Shown here: piece after piece, positions 24,228 through 34,990 of the stretch | Position numbering within the stretch: the stretch's first letter is position 1 | Layout: every line of letters starts with the position of its first letter | Assembly (NCBI GenBank): GCA_037953625.1 | Contig: CM075649.1 | Location: 107,017,290 to 107,081,289, forward strand | DNA from: Crotalaria pallida | Lineage: Eukaryota; Streptophyta; Magnoliopsida; Fabales; Fabaceae | Reading direction: 5' to 3' | Length of the DNA stretch: 64,000 nt | Made by a program: the position numbers and the translations under genes | Notes under the pieces: model-generated | The model's input: the letters and a program-made list of their open reading frames with translations, nothing else | Told to the model about the DNA's origin: nothing | Database searches by the model: none

Positions 24228-25775
24228 GTAAGGGGGTGGATATAGTGAGCATTGGCTTGTTCTAGGAAAGGGTTTGTATTTAGATATAATGGTTGAATAG
24301 GAGTTTATGTGTTAGGGTAGAAAATTAGAAATCTCAATTTACAATTAAGGAAAATGTTAAAAATAGGCTTAAATGGTAATTATGGAACTCTAGGAAGTAA
24401 AGAATGAGGTTAGGTTTTAATTGAGGAAAATACATGGTATGAACCCCTAATTTAGGACTTTGAATCAATAATTCGGACAAGTGAAAATAAAACGTGGTTA
24501 TTGCATGATTATATGAAAAGGTGAAGTTTGTTATTATTTGCACTCTTATTGTTATGTGAAATGTGGCTATTTGTTTATAATATGATGGTGCTTGTGCTTG
24601 GAATGATTTGGTAAACATTAAATGGAATTGGTGGACAAAATAATGGTATATATATATATGGACAACTAATAATGGATAAAGGTGGTGATGTATTGTAGGC
24701 CTTCGATTTGGGGGAGACAATACATCGTAAAATGGGGTTGTATTGTAGGCCTTCGATTTGGGGGAGACAATACAACGTAAACGGGGCGATGTATGTAGGC
24801 CTTCGATTTGGTGGAGACATACATCGTCGGTGGTGTATGTATGTAGGCCTTCGATTTGGTGGAGACATACATACACCCTAAATAAAATGGAAAAAGGAAA
24901 GGACATTGGATAAAATAAGGTAACGGTAATGGAAACGCGATGTATGTAGGCCTTCGATTTGGTGGAGACATACATCGTGATTGGTGTATGTATGTAGGCC
25001 TTCGATTTGGTGGAGACATACATACACTGAAAATAAAAGGAAATGAATAAGGAAACAGGGGAATAAAATTGAATAAGGTAATGGTAATGGAAACGCGATG
25101 TATGTAGGCCTTCGATTTGGTGGAGACATACATCGTGATTGGTGTATGTATGTAGGCCTTCGATTTGGTGGAGACATACATACACCGAAAATAAAAGGAA
25201 ATGAATAAGGAAACAGGGGAATAAAATTGAATAAGGTAATGGTAATGGAAACGCGATGTATGTAGGCCTTCGATTTGGTGGAGACATACATCGTGATTGG
25301 TGAATGTATGTAGGCCTTTGATTTGGTGGAGACATACATACACCGAAAATAAAAGGAAATGAATAAGGAAACAAGGGAGTAAAATTGAATAAGATAATGG
25401 TAATGGAAACGCGATGTATGTAGGCCTTCGATTTGGTGGAGACATACATCGTGATTGGTGTATGTATTTAGGCCTTCGATTTGGTGGAGACATATATACA
25501 CCGTAGAAATAAGGAGAAGGTAAGGGATTAAAAAGGGATTTCTTTGGAAATGGGGAAAATAAATAAAAGGGAACCAAAGGGTGGAAAGGAATTAACTAAA
25601 AAGGGAATCGACACTTGTAAAATGATGGAATTGGAAAATGTGGTATGCTTGCGATGAAATTGTACTTATGTGAATTAAATTGCTAATTGTGTTTGGCCTG
25701 GTTAGTCGTTATGTCTATCTAGAAACTGCTATTCTATTTCATGTGCAATGCTCACTCCCTTACTATACTTTACAG
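24228..25775 (+). other. Putative intron within solo LTR Z
   Basis: Donor TTAAG|GTAAGG at 24228 and acceptor CTATACTTTACAG|GTACAG ending at 25775. Both match the Tekay LTR signals over more than the core bases (GTAAGG..GTGG..ATAGTGAG after the donor). No transcript data are available. Confidence 0.5.
24687..25502. repeat. Hairpin minisatellite with changing arms (Z)
   Basis: Twelve units share the 20-nt core AGGCCTTCGATTTGGTGGAG, flanked by complementary arms of 10-13 nt. Arm pairs include GATGTATTGT/ACAATACATC, GTTGTATTGT/ACAATACAAC, CGATGTATGT/ACATACATCG and GGTGTATGTATGT/ACATACATACACC. Only the units near 25300 and 25458 have imperfect arms. Units come in pairs spaced by AT-rich filler containing GGTAATGGAAACG. 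Confidence 0.9.
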
Positions 25776-25817
25776 GTACAGAGATTGAGATTGCACAGCC
25801 CCCGGCCGAGCAGGAGT

Positions 25818-25838
25818 ACTTTCCCTTACAGGGAAAGT
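25818..25838 (+). other. Hairpin after the putative LTR intron (Z)
   Basis: Arms ACTTTCCC and GGGAAAGT with loop TTACA, preceded by GGCCGAGCAGGAGT. The Tekay LTR has the same flank but arms ACTCTCCCT/AGGGAGAGT. Confidence 0.6.
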
Positions 25839-26253
25839 AGTGTTATTATGGGATTTAGAATATAATATGGGCCTAAGCCTCTTATGTTATTTTGATGTAA
25901 ATTTTATATGCATATCTCGAATGAGGCTTAGGATGGTTTTGCTTTGCTAAAGTTATAACTTTTGGTTTCAATACTCAAACTTAGTATTCCCGCTATTACT
26001 CTGATTAATTATGCACTCTGATATTTTTGGAGCCCATTGGGCCTGGATATGTTTTAGAAATATTATCTGAAGCCCTGCTGGCTATTGGTTGTTTAATTAA
26101 AATTGTTTACCACAGGTTGAATTTTTGGATTAGTCCGAAAAATAGACTAAACTCCGTCCGTTTGACGGGTGATTTTATCATATTAAAAAGGAATTTTTAA
26201 GTACACATTTTTAATACTTGGGAGTTAAGGGTAGTAATTATAAGGGTGTTACA

Positions 26254-27251
26254 AAATGAGCTAAGGCCACATAAATTTATGGCCAATTCGCAATTCCCTC
26301 CTTTGCCCTTGGTCTTGGTTTGGTCACTCACAAATAAGGAGGGGCAGTTTTGTCCTAGAAAATATGCATGGGTGATGGTCATCAAAGTCAAGGGGACAAG
26401 GTAAGCTAGTCTAGGAATTTAGGGGTCACTTAGGCTCTAAGCAATAGTTTGCAACTAGTTAGGGTTTGTTACTTGGTTTGGTTCATGGTTACACCTAGTT
26501 GGCTTGGTTTCTATGTTTCTAGAATTTTAAATTTATGCACATACACATGCACACACACACGTAGCACATACACACACACCTACATACATGCACCAACCGT
26601 GGCACCTTCCTACACACACACATGTCTTCTTATTTTTTATTTTCTTAAAGGTCCTAAATTCATACAATAATGAAATTAGTTCTAAGAAATCATAATTTCA
26701 AAATCATTTCATGCATCACACATCATTCACAGACCAACCCAAGCATTCATCATACAGTACATACAATTAAATCAAACACATTTCACACAAAAATTCAAAT
26801 CAAATCAATAAGTTCACTTTCTTAAAACACATATCCAAAAATTCGTACTTCTTAATTCTGAAAACAAATTTTCATAAATCAACCCAGAAAAATATGAAAT
26901 TTACATTTTTAAAATCTAGTTTTCAAGACGATCGTTTTGATATAAAGATCATGAAAATCCGAGTTACGATTTAAAAGTTACAAATTTTTCAAGTTAACAG
27001 ACCCAAAATTCCATTTCAAACAAAAATCTCTTTTTAGAAAAGTCACAATTCATTCCTTAAAAATCAAATCAACAAAATCATTCACATTATATTTATAAAA
27101 ACATTTTTTTTTATAAAATTCCTTGAAAATCAACTCTTTATTTCTTATTCACGTAAAGCACTTTTCCAAAAATCTTTCATAAAACAGAACTTCGGGGTTT
27201 ATTTTAACAAATTTCGTTCTTGCACGTACGGGAAAAATGCGGGGTGTTACA
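26254..27251 (-). mobile_element. Family X giant LTR, copy X1, terminal segment
   Basis: Starts with the right AAATG duplication of Z and ends ATGCGGGGTGTTACA at 27251, the family X terminus. It carries the family's CA-rich tract (26535-26620). X1 itself was inserted into the Athila-like LTR that resumes at 27252. Confidence 0.75.
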
Positions 27252-28171
27252 AAAATCATATAATCCCCAAAAGTATCCCTACCGCTTGGGTAATTATAAT
27301 GTTTTGTTTAAAGGCCTAATCTAATCCCTGATCTTCCAATTGAAGGATTAGACTACCAAAGCAAAACATAATGTGATCAATTCTATGAATTGTAATTAAA
27401 ACACAACCAAGCAATTGATTTGAAAGAAAAACATCAAAACATAAATTAATAAACTATTTAGAATCCATACAAATCCACCATATTCCTAACAAGAGGTTTA
27501 GTTACACATAATGGGAGAAGAAATACAAGAATTAAGGGAAGAACTCATAATCATAGACAATAATGAATTTAACCCAAGAGATCTTCAATCTTTAAGTGGA
27601 TCCCTCCATTATTGATCTTCAATCCTTGCCTTGCCTTGCCTCCTTGCTCTCAATGATATGTTTCTAACCTCTCTCTAATCCTAATTGCTTCTAATTCTCT
27701 CTAATGTATCTGAATTGCTCCTAAAACTAATTGCAAAACCTATATTTAAAGGCTAAAACTAAAACCTAAAAAAATCCCATCAAAAATTAGCAAAACAGGC
27801 TCGAATGGGCCTGCACCGGGGACCGCGCCCCAGGGCATCACGCCTGGGCGCGCCAGGCTTGATGGGATGCTTGTTCACGAGGTGTGTGCGCTTGGGCGTG
27901 TGCCACCTGCTCCGACTCCGTTTCGCTCCATCCTTGTGCCATTTTCAAGGTTTTTTCGTCCTCTTTCCAATTCCATATTTATTTTCTTCAATTAAGCTCC
28001 GAAAGTACCTGAAATCATGAACAAACGGATCAAAACGTTCAAAGAATCCTAAACTAATAACAATTCCTAAAACTATAATAAAAGTCCCAAATTTGCTAAA
28101 GAAACAAGCCAAATCCTTAGTAAAAGGGAGTCTAATTCATGCTCAAAACATCATATATTGGACCCAAATCA
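27252..28171 (-). repeat. Athila-like element, 3' LTR (partial)
   Basis: Matches 31172-32097 of the partner LTR and ends GGACCCAAATCA. It includes a TATA-like TTTAAATATA (minus strand, 27741-27750) and, upstream of it on that strand, a GC-rich palindromic block (27801-27900). Confidence 0.85.
27801..27900. promoter_or_regulatory. GC-rich palindromic block beside TATA-like box (Athila-like LTR)
   Basis: Nested inverted words such as GCCTGGGCGCGCCAGGC lie about 60 bp upstream, on the minus strand, of the TATA-like box. The copy in the right LTR is at 31720-31830. Confidence 0.45.
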
Positions 28172-30122
28172 CTCCCCCAAACTTAGCATTTTGAATGTCC
28201 ACGGCAAATGTAAAATAAAACTTCTAAAACAAACGACTACCTTCTAAATCAAAATGTATACACCTAATCTAGGACATCGACTCACCAACTTAGACACTTA
28301 TTTCCACAAGCATACATACAATTGAAACCTGGTTAGAGAAACAAACTCAACAATAACCAATGATTAGTGAACACTCTCAACCTCACAGTGTATATCTCTC
28401 ATGTGTATCAGGGTCATATATCAATAAAGCACACAAGTTCATGCAATGAAAAAGTGTTACCATAAGCTTGACCATAGACCAAGATCGCCGCTGAAAGTAT
28501 TGAAAACATGCACAAATCAAAAGGTCTTAAATGGGTTGTAATGGGGCCGTGGCTAGAAGTGTCAGGTGGGATAAAAGAAAGAAGGAAGAAAACTAAGGGC
28601 TAAAATGAAAAAACAAATTTTTCTTAAAAATCATGAATGAGCAATGAATACTAAGAGGACTCACACTCAACTCACAATTATTTTATTCTTCTTTTCTTTT
28701 CATTTTTTCCTCTACTCTCTTCCAAATTTATCTTTATTTTTTTTCTTTCTTTCTTTCTTTTGGAAGAGAAGTAGAACTCACAACACTTCATACCATTTTT
28801 TCATTTTTTGAATCGTTCCTCTCAATTGCTCATTCAAAATTCCTAGGTACTCACAGCGAATCATGCAATTAATGTAGGGTACCAAAGAAAAATCATAATT
28901 TCATTAGGCTCAAAATGGGAAACTAAGGGAAATATTATCAATGCAAAACATCTAAAGGCCACAAAAACACATCCTAAGTGCCTTAATCATTTTCATGCAT
29001 GCAAACAAATATCAATCTTGAAATGGTTACGGGTCAAGTTCTAGAACACAACGCCAATGAGAACACACTCATGAAAGAAATAGGTGTTTCAAATCAGAAT
29101 ATTTCAATAATCACCTACCCCTGCCAAGTATAGGCTCAAATTACTCACTAGGCTAAAGTCAGTTCACCAATCACTTGTTCCTAAACAGTTTGTCAAAATA
29201 ACCAAGTCTCAACATATTCACAGCTCAATCAAATCAATATCAAAAGTCAATGAGTCTAATCCTAAACTAAGTATTTACACCTATCATCAGAAAAACAGTC
29301 CTAAGTCTAGAATAATTACCTACTCCTACCAAGGACATAAACCAACACTAAAAATGGGAGAAAAATTCAAGTCAGAAATTTTTTTTATTTTGTCCATTCC
29401 CCCAAACTTAGAGGTTGGGTTTTCCTCAAGCAAACTACTCTAACCTAAACTACAAAATAAAAAATAAAAACAAAAGCAAGGAGTTTGGAAACTTCACTTT
29501 ATAGCACATCATTCTCTCTTGATGCACCATGGAGGAGACTCCCCCAAACTTATTCACGTGTGTCACATGAGCAACTAAAAATGGTGCTAGAAGCACCTCA
29601 TTAGTAGTTACAAATATAGAAAGCCCCAAATCTTTATTCAACTAACTAACTAAAAAAAATCAAAACCTACCTACTACAAAACTAAAGAGAATCCACCAGG
29701 ATCCCAAATTCTATGGCTCAACTCCCATGTGATACAGGAATAACAAGTTACTCCCATATCCCATGGGAATAAGCATTGATGATGGTGGAGTAAGGAAGTT
29801 TTAGAAATAAGTTAAATCCCATCAGGGTCAAAAGGTACATTCCTTACACCATGCATCATCTCAGAAAAATTATTTTTTTCCCATTCATGAAGGTGTTAAT
29901 TCCATGAATAAGGAAAACAACTTTTTCAGGGTCCCTATTGTTTAGCAATGATTTAAATTGATTTTGAGAATTTTCATGAGAGCACAGAGGTTGAATAAAG
30001 TGGAAAAATTTTGAGTCATCCAAGCATGCAATAGACTTAACCACATTTTTTAGTGCATGAAATTCAGCATGCATGGATGAATCAAATTCTTCTACCGTAT
30101 TCCCACCTTCTATTGTTGTATT
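28172..30122 (-). other. Athila-like element, 3' internal non-coding stretch
   Basis: Begins with the polypurine tract (28172-28184, GTTTGGGGGAG on the minus strand). Contains T/C-rich simple sequence at about 28680-28765 and two further CCCCCAAACTTA-type words (29400, 29540) that copy the polypurine tract. No coding sequence recognised. Confidence 0.65.
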
Positions 30123-30695
30123 TCAGTCCACTTCCTCATACTTATTATGCACATTCTCATTTACTTTGTTAGCACTTTGATCTTCCATAACGGGTTGATT
30201 TTTGGTCACATCCATCACCACTATTTTTTTCTTTCTTTTTGGAAAGTCAAAAGTTGGTTGTGATGCTTGTGACTCCTCACATAACTGCTTTGAAATTTGC
30301 TCAATTTGAATTTGAAGGTTCCTTAAACAAGCACTTTGTATTTGAAAATTAATTTTTGTTTCCTCAACAAATTTAGTAAAATATTGAGCAAATTTCTCTA
30401 GAGCTTCTTCCCATTGAGCTTTAATCAAATCAGGAAATTTCTCCCCAATTATTTTAAGCAATTGCTCCCATTGAATTTCAAGATTTCTTAATCTAGCAAT
30501 TTGGATTTGAAAATTAATTTTAGTTTCTTCAATGATGGTAGTAAGATTTTGGGCCAATTTTTCTACAACTATTTCCCATGGAGCTTTTATGTTATGTACA
30601 TAATAATATGAAGAAGGTGAATCCGAAGTAAATCTCATACAATCGAAATCATCATTAAAAGAATAGTTATACATGAAAAGGTACAAGTTACACAA
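30123..30695 (-). CDS. Athila gag-like short protein with internal duplication
   Basis: 190 codons, the only ORF of the element. Residues around 42-77 (VVEKLAQ...LRNLEIQWEQ) are repeated around 99-134 (ALEKFAQ...LRNLQIQIEQ), each with the segment EETKINFQIQ, predicting amphipathic helices or coiled coils. The RNL.IQI.QIS motif followed by a basic stretch (PKRKKK) resembles the RNLE.QIGQ segment in the C-terminal part of Athila Gag. This suggests a reduced, partly duplicated Gag that could bind or package the element's RNA (inference). There is no zinc knuckle and no capsid core. It starts just inside the 5' LTR/primer site, as gag would. It may alternatively be a decayed fragment that stayed open by chance. 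Confidence 0.55.
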   Translation of the reverse strand: MCNLYLFMYNYSFNDDFDCMRFTSDSPSSYYYVHNIKAPWEIVVEKLAQNLTTIIEETKINFQIQIARLRNLEIQWEQLLKIIGEKFPDLIKAQWEEALEKFAQYFTKFVEETKINFQIQSACLRNLQIQIEQISKQLCEESQASQPTFDFPKRKKKIVVMDVTKNQPVMEDQSANKVNENVHNKYEEVD

Positions 30696-30740
30696 GTAAT
30701 TACAAATAAAACATAAAAATTACTAGAATCGAATTTCAAT

Positions 30741-30757
30741 CCCCGGCAACGGCGCCA
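30741..30757 (-). other. Primer-binding site of Athila-like element
   Basis: The minus strand reads TGGCGCCGTTGCCGGGG, a match to the plant tRNA-Asp 3' end, six bases from the LTR boundary at 30764. Confidence 0.85.
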
Positions 30758-30763
30758 AAAACA

Positions 30764-32097
30764 TGTTGGCAATTCGGCAAGTGTACCGATCACACAAGTA
30801 ATAACAAGTAAGTAAAAGTATCATTCCACAGGGGATTGCAAATTGTTTCTAATAATACTTGGGCAAATAGTAATTACTATGTGAAACTTGAGTTTTTTTT
30901 AGGTTTGGATAAAGGAGTATAGAATAGATAGAATGAGAAAAAACATAAAATAAAGATATTTAGAAACAAATGTGGAAAAGGTTAGGAACATGGTTTCATT
31001 GTAGGACCGTAGTTACTAATTATGAAAATCCGTTTTCCATTAAATCAATGACCTTCCAGAGGTAGTAAAAGCTAGATCCCTCATGGTAATTACGTTTCTT
31101 ATTAAACTATACCCCTTAATCCCTTAAGTGAGTCTTAGTTTAATAATCATTAATTAAAACACTGGAATTTATAAAAATCATATAATCCACAAAAGTATCC
31201 CTACCACTTGGGTAATTATAATGTTTGGTTTAAAGGCCTAATCTAATCTCTAATCTTCCAATTGAAGGATTAGACTACCAAAGCAAAACATAAAGTGATC
31301 AATTCTATGAATTGTAATTAAAGCACAACCAAGCAATTGATTTAAAAGGAAAACATCAAAACATTAATTAATAAACTACTTTGAATCCATACAAATCCAC
31401 CATATTCCTAACAAGAGGTTTAGTTACACATAATGGGAGAAGAAATACAAGAATTAATGGAAGAACTCATAATCATAGACAATAATGAATTTACCCCAAG
31501 AGTTCTTCAATCTTCAAGTGGATCCCTCCATTGTTGATCGTCAATCCTTGCCTTGCCTCCTTGCTCTCAATGATATGTTTCTAACCTCTCTCTCTAATCC
31601 TAATTGCTTATAATTCTCTCTAATGTATCTGAATTGCTCCTAAAACTAATTGCAAAACCTATATTTAAAGGATAAAACTATAACCTAAACAAATCCCATC
31701 AGAAATCAGAAAAACAGGCCCGAATGGGCCTGCACCTGGGACCGCGACCTAGCACCCAGGGCATCACGCCTGGGCGCGCCAGGCCTGATGAGATGCTTGT
31801 TCACGAGGTGCGCGCGCCTAGGCGTGTGCCACCTGCTCCGACTTTGTTTCACTCCACTCTTGTGTCATTTTCAAGGTCTTTTTGTCCTCTTTCCAATTCC
31901 ATATTTATTTTCTTCAATTAAGCTCCGAAAGTACCTGAAATCATGAACAAACGGATCAAAACGTTCAAAGAATCCTAAACTAATAACAATTCCTAAAACT
32001 ATACTAAAAGTCCTAAATTTGCTAAAGAAACAAGCCAAATCCTTAGTAAAAGGGAGTCTAATTCATGCTTAACACATCATATATTGGACCCAAATCA
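30764..32097 (-). repeat. Athila-like element, 5' LTR (complete)
   Basis: 1334 bp from TGTTGGCAATTCGG to GGACCCAAATCA. It shares most of its length with 27252-28171 with scattered substitutions. TATA-like ATATTTAAAG at 31660-31669 (minus strand). Confidence 0.85.
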
Positions 32098-32477
32098 AAC
32101 ATGCAGGATAAAGGAGGTCTTAACAAGGGTAAGGAACTGGCTCACGAATCAGGTCCATATGTTGATACCCAAACTAGAGCAGTAATGCTAGAGGATGCGG
32201 GCCAAAGTGTGATCGCTCCAAGGGCTCGGCCACCATGTCTACATTGCGGAAGATTTCATAATCGTACATGTTGGATGCTTAAATAGCAAAGGTGAGAAGG
32301 TCTCTGTTTCCAGTGCGGGCAACCCAGACACCGTGCAGCAAAGTGTCCTAAGAGCACTCTGGGAAAGGAAATGAAAGCAGCAAAGGCACGAAGGGCTGAG
32401 GAAAGAGAATCTGCACAGAAGGGGAAGGCTTATATTATGGACGGGCAGCAAGTGGAAGATCCAGATAGACCCATTTG
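32098..32477 (+). pseudogene. Chromovirus gag fragment (zinc-knuckle region), decayed
   Basis: The translation contains CLHCGRFHNRTCW, then after in-frame stops CFQCGQPRHRAAKCPK, then GKAYIMDGQQVEDPD. The order matches CPHCGRHHRGDCW, CYKCGQPGHVVTNCPK and GKVYTLDGEEVTD in the intact Tekay protein at 53037-57473, so this is the nucleocapsid end of a related gag. Two stops separate the two Cys/His motifs, and the capsid part upstream is cut off by the Athila-like element at 32097. No protease or RT follows. RNA binding by the CCHC knuckle would have been its role. Confidence 0.8.
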
Positions 32478-33652
32478 AGGTAACAGTTATGCTAGTAATG
32501 TAGCACGTATTGTGAAACTTTAGGAATGTGTAGGTTTAAACCAGTCTTTTAGGAAATCATGAGAAGCCTTAGGAAGAATCAATAAGTGTAGGACTTTAAT
32601 CGAAACCTAACCAAATCCTGCAATGGTGTTGTCATTTAATAGAATGTAACGTTAGAAATGATCACTCTGATCCTTACATCTGTTAAGTGATGATATTATT
32701 AGCAAACCCGACAATGATATGTTGTTGATAGACGTGAGGTTGAGATTGATCACCTCAATCTTTGCATCTATCAATGGATAATATCATTGCAATCTTAAAA
32801 AGGAAATTGAAACAACAGTAATAGGAACTCTTTACAAAATAGATCCTTTAGAAGAAAAGAAACCAACCCGAAATGTGTTCTTTCCAAACCTTTACGTAGA
32901 ATATGGAAGTAGAACCAAAACGAAACTAAAGAATAAGAGCCTTAAGCTATCTTACATGTTTAAGAGTAGAGTAGTCGACTACGGAATCCTCGAAAGAATC
33001 GAGCAAACCCTATAGGAATCATCTCTAACCTTCATGGAAAACCGAATCAGATTTCGGTAGTCCAAAACTTATCGGGAATCTTACCAAGGTTCCTGAACGG
33101 TCACCCATTAGAGAAGCAAACCATGACAACTTCATAAAGTTTCCACACCGAGACCGACCAAGCTATACAATTGACTCATACTCTTCGTTGAGTACAAGAA
33201 TCTGGATGTGTACGGATAAAAGATTCAGTGAACCTTAGGAATTCGTTCCAACCCATCGACCACCACTAGATAACCACCTAAGCACAGCGTTCAATTTCGA
33301 AAAGTGGTCGAGAACTTACGTTTTCAACACTTAACATTGACCAAACCTGCTTCTTGGCATTGGTACAACCAGGTATGCTGATGCCAAGTGGGGGAGGACT
33401 TAGTAACCCAACTAAGATCATGACGGAGTAACAAATGGAAACGAGAAGGAAAGCCGGGCGGGAACAATAAGTAGAATGTTCTAGCATAAGTCTGAAAGCG
33501 TCAAGGAGTATGGACTTAGAAGTATCCTAAGTGGGAGAACGAAACCGAAGGGACGTAAAAAACATAGTTCAAAGCCTCGTCATGGGATGACTCTCCATTT
33601 ACAGAACTAAACGGAATTTCGTTGGACGAAATTCTAATAAGTTGGGGAGAAT
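32478..33652 (+). other. Decayed chromovirus internal region with polypurine tract
   Basis: No reading frame or pol motif is recognisable. The end reads GGACGAAATTC, then AGTTGGGGAGAAT (33640-33652), the polypurine tract directly before a TGTAACATCC-type LTR. The element was therefore plus-oriented and had lost pol or was a non-autonomous derivative. Confidence 0.65.
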
Positions 33653-34490
33653 TATAACATCCTTAATTTTATTCTAAGCATAATTAGAATAATAAATAGC
33701 TTAGAAAAATGATAATTATGTGCAAGCATAATTAAGGTGATGGATTAAGATTATTTTTAGTACTATGATTTTGTTAGATAGCCTTGTTAAAGAATAAGAG
33801 GTTGAAAGAGGGGAAAACGAGTGTTAGAAACGACTTTTTCGGTGTTTTAAATACGGTATATTAGGAAATTAAAAATAAAAGATTGACAACTCTAAAAATT
33901 AGTTCCACCGTTGGATGTGAAGGTTAGTATGTAGGGAAGCTTACTTTCAAATTTGAGCAAGATCCAACGGTTAAGGAATAAGATAGAGCATTTTGAATTG
34001 AGCCCACTCGAGTAAGCTGTGCCCTACTCGAGTAAGACCCGAATGTCTGGAACTGACTACTCGAGTAATACTCGAGCATTTCGTACAGATATTGAAAAAA
34101 AATAAAAATGTGTGGAACACTTGGAAAGAGCCATTCTTCTTCTCCAAGCTAAACACCCCAAGCTTCCATGAGAAGCCAAGTCTCCGTAGCTCTCTCCCAA
34201 GCTTTCTCTCTTCCATAACCACATCATCCAAGCTCATCCATCATCTCCCCCATCATCATCACCATTATCATCATCTTCAAGCTTTCTCTCTTAAGAGCTC
34301 CACACGATTATCAAGCTCCAAGACCCAAGATCACCACCACACCATCCCAAGATCATCAAGCCCTAATATCATCAACCACATCTTTGTCATCATCAAGCAT
34401 CAAGAACAAGCTCCATCACACCCACACTCATCATCACCACACGCCATTCTCTCTCTCCTCCATAGCTCTTGCAACTTCTCTCTCAACACC
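33653..34490 (+). repeat. Chromovirus 3' LTR, 5' part only
   Basis: Starts TATAACATCC (one change from TGTAACATCC) after the polypurine tract. It shares with solo LTR Z the words TTAGGAAATT.AAAATAAAAGATT and GATCCAACGG. ACTCGAGTA palindromes (34007-34078) precede a TATA-like AAATAAAAAT (34099-34108). It is cut at 34490 by a CACTA-like end. The His/Ser-rich ORF at 34092-34496 is leader sequence, not a gene. Confidence 0.75.
34007..34078. promoter_or_regulatory. ACTCGAGTA palindrome cluster before TATA-like box
   Basis: Four copies of ACTCGAGTA (a few with one change), at the same place relative to the GATCCAACGG word and TATA-like run as TAATCGATTA in Z. Confidence 0.5.
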
Positions 34491-34990
34491 CACTAGTACA
34501 GATTGGTCAAATGAGACCGGTTCCGCACCCCATTTGAGATTGGTTTCAAACTAGTCTTAAAAGTGGCGGTCTTATTGCTATGTCTTTAAATGAGACTGGT
34601 TTCGAACCGGTCTAGTTCCAAACTAAAGAGATTGGTTTCAAACCAGTCTGGAAATTAAAAAATAACCAGTCTCTATTAAAAAATGAACCAGTCTCATTGC
34701 GTATTTTGAACTGGTCTCAATTAAACTATGAACCAGTCTGATTGAGTGATTTGAACCGGTCTGAAAATTAAAAAATAACCAGTCTCATTGAGTATTTTGA
34801 ACCGGTCTGATTGAGTATTTTGAACCGGTCTCAATTAAATTTTTTACCAGTCTCATTGAGCATTTTCAACCGGTCTCCATTAGAATCTGAACTAGTCTCG
34901 TTAAATGTTTTCAACAGGTCTCAATTAAATTTTTAACCAGTCTCGTTTAGTGTTTTTAACTGGTCTCAATTTAAAAAACACATGAATATA
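34491..34990. mobile_element. CACTA-like (En/Spm) transposon end with subterminal repeats
   Basis: Starts CACTAGTACAGATTGG and is followed by about 480 bp packed with short direct and inverted words: GAACCGGTCT, AACCAGTCTCATTGAG and GGTCTCAATTAAA. CACTA elements have CACTA termini and dense subterminal repeats that bind transposase. The opposite terminus (CTGTACTAGTG) is not in the window, so this is one end, with its right boundary not resolved. Confidence 0.55.

Larger units (their letters stand above)
23439..26253 (+). mobile_element. Solo LTR Z (Tekay-like chromovirus family)
   Basis: 2815 bp from TGTAACATCCC to GGTGTTACA with matching AAATG duplications and no internal region, so it is a solo LTR left by recombination. 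Plus orientation is inferred because its last 150 bp are the reverse complement of the first part of the Tekay LTR at 50329, including the CCGTTTGACGGG block. It holds TAATCGATTA palindromes and a TATA-like box near 23841. Further along are donor and acceptor splice signals, a 12-unit minisatellite and a hairpin. The long minus-strand ORFs at 24334-25577 are repeat artefacts. Confidence 0.88.
27252..32097 (-). mobile_element. Athila-like non-autonomous LTR retrotransposon (left LTR incomplete)
   Basis: Two related LTRs (27252-28171 incomplete, 30764-32097 complete) flank 2.6 kb. The minus strand beside the right LTR reads TGGCGCCGTTGCCGGGG (30741-30757), a primer-binding site of the tRNA-Asp type used by Athila. 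The polypurine tract GTTTGGGGGAG abuts the left LTR. The only ORF is a short gag-like protein (30123-30695); protease, RT and integrase are missing. The first 400 bp or so of the left LTR are not in the window, being on the far side of the X insertion or lost. Confidence 0.8.

Noticed and set aside
24687..25502. CRISPR-like array of regular direct repeats
   Set aside because: Spacers are not unique, the repeats carry changing inverted arms, and the setting is a plant LTR with matching target duplications.
24334..25577. Long overlapping minus-strand ORFs of 371, 303 and 207 codons
   Set aside because: All three minus frames stay open because they read the same stop-free minisatellite and filler. 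The peptides are translations of the repeat with no gene-like composition.
34092..34496. His/Ser-rich ORF of 134 codons
   Set aside because: CAT/TCA simple-sequence leader of the 33653 LTR, running into the CACTA end.
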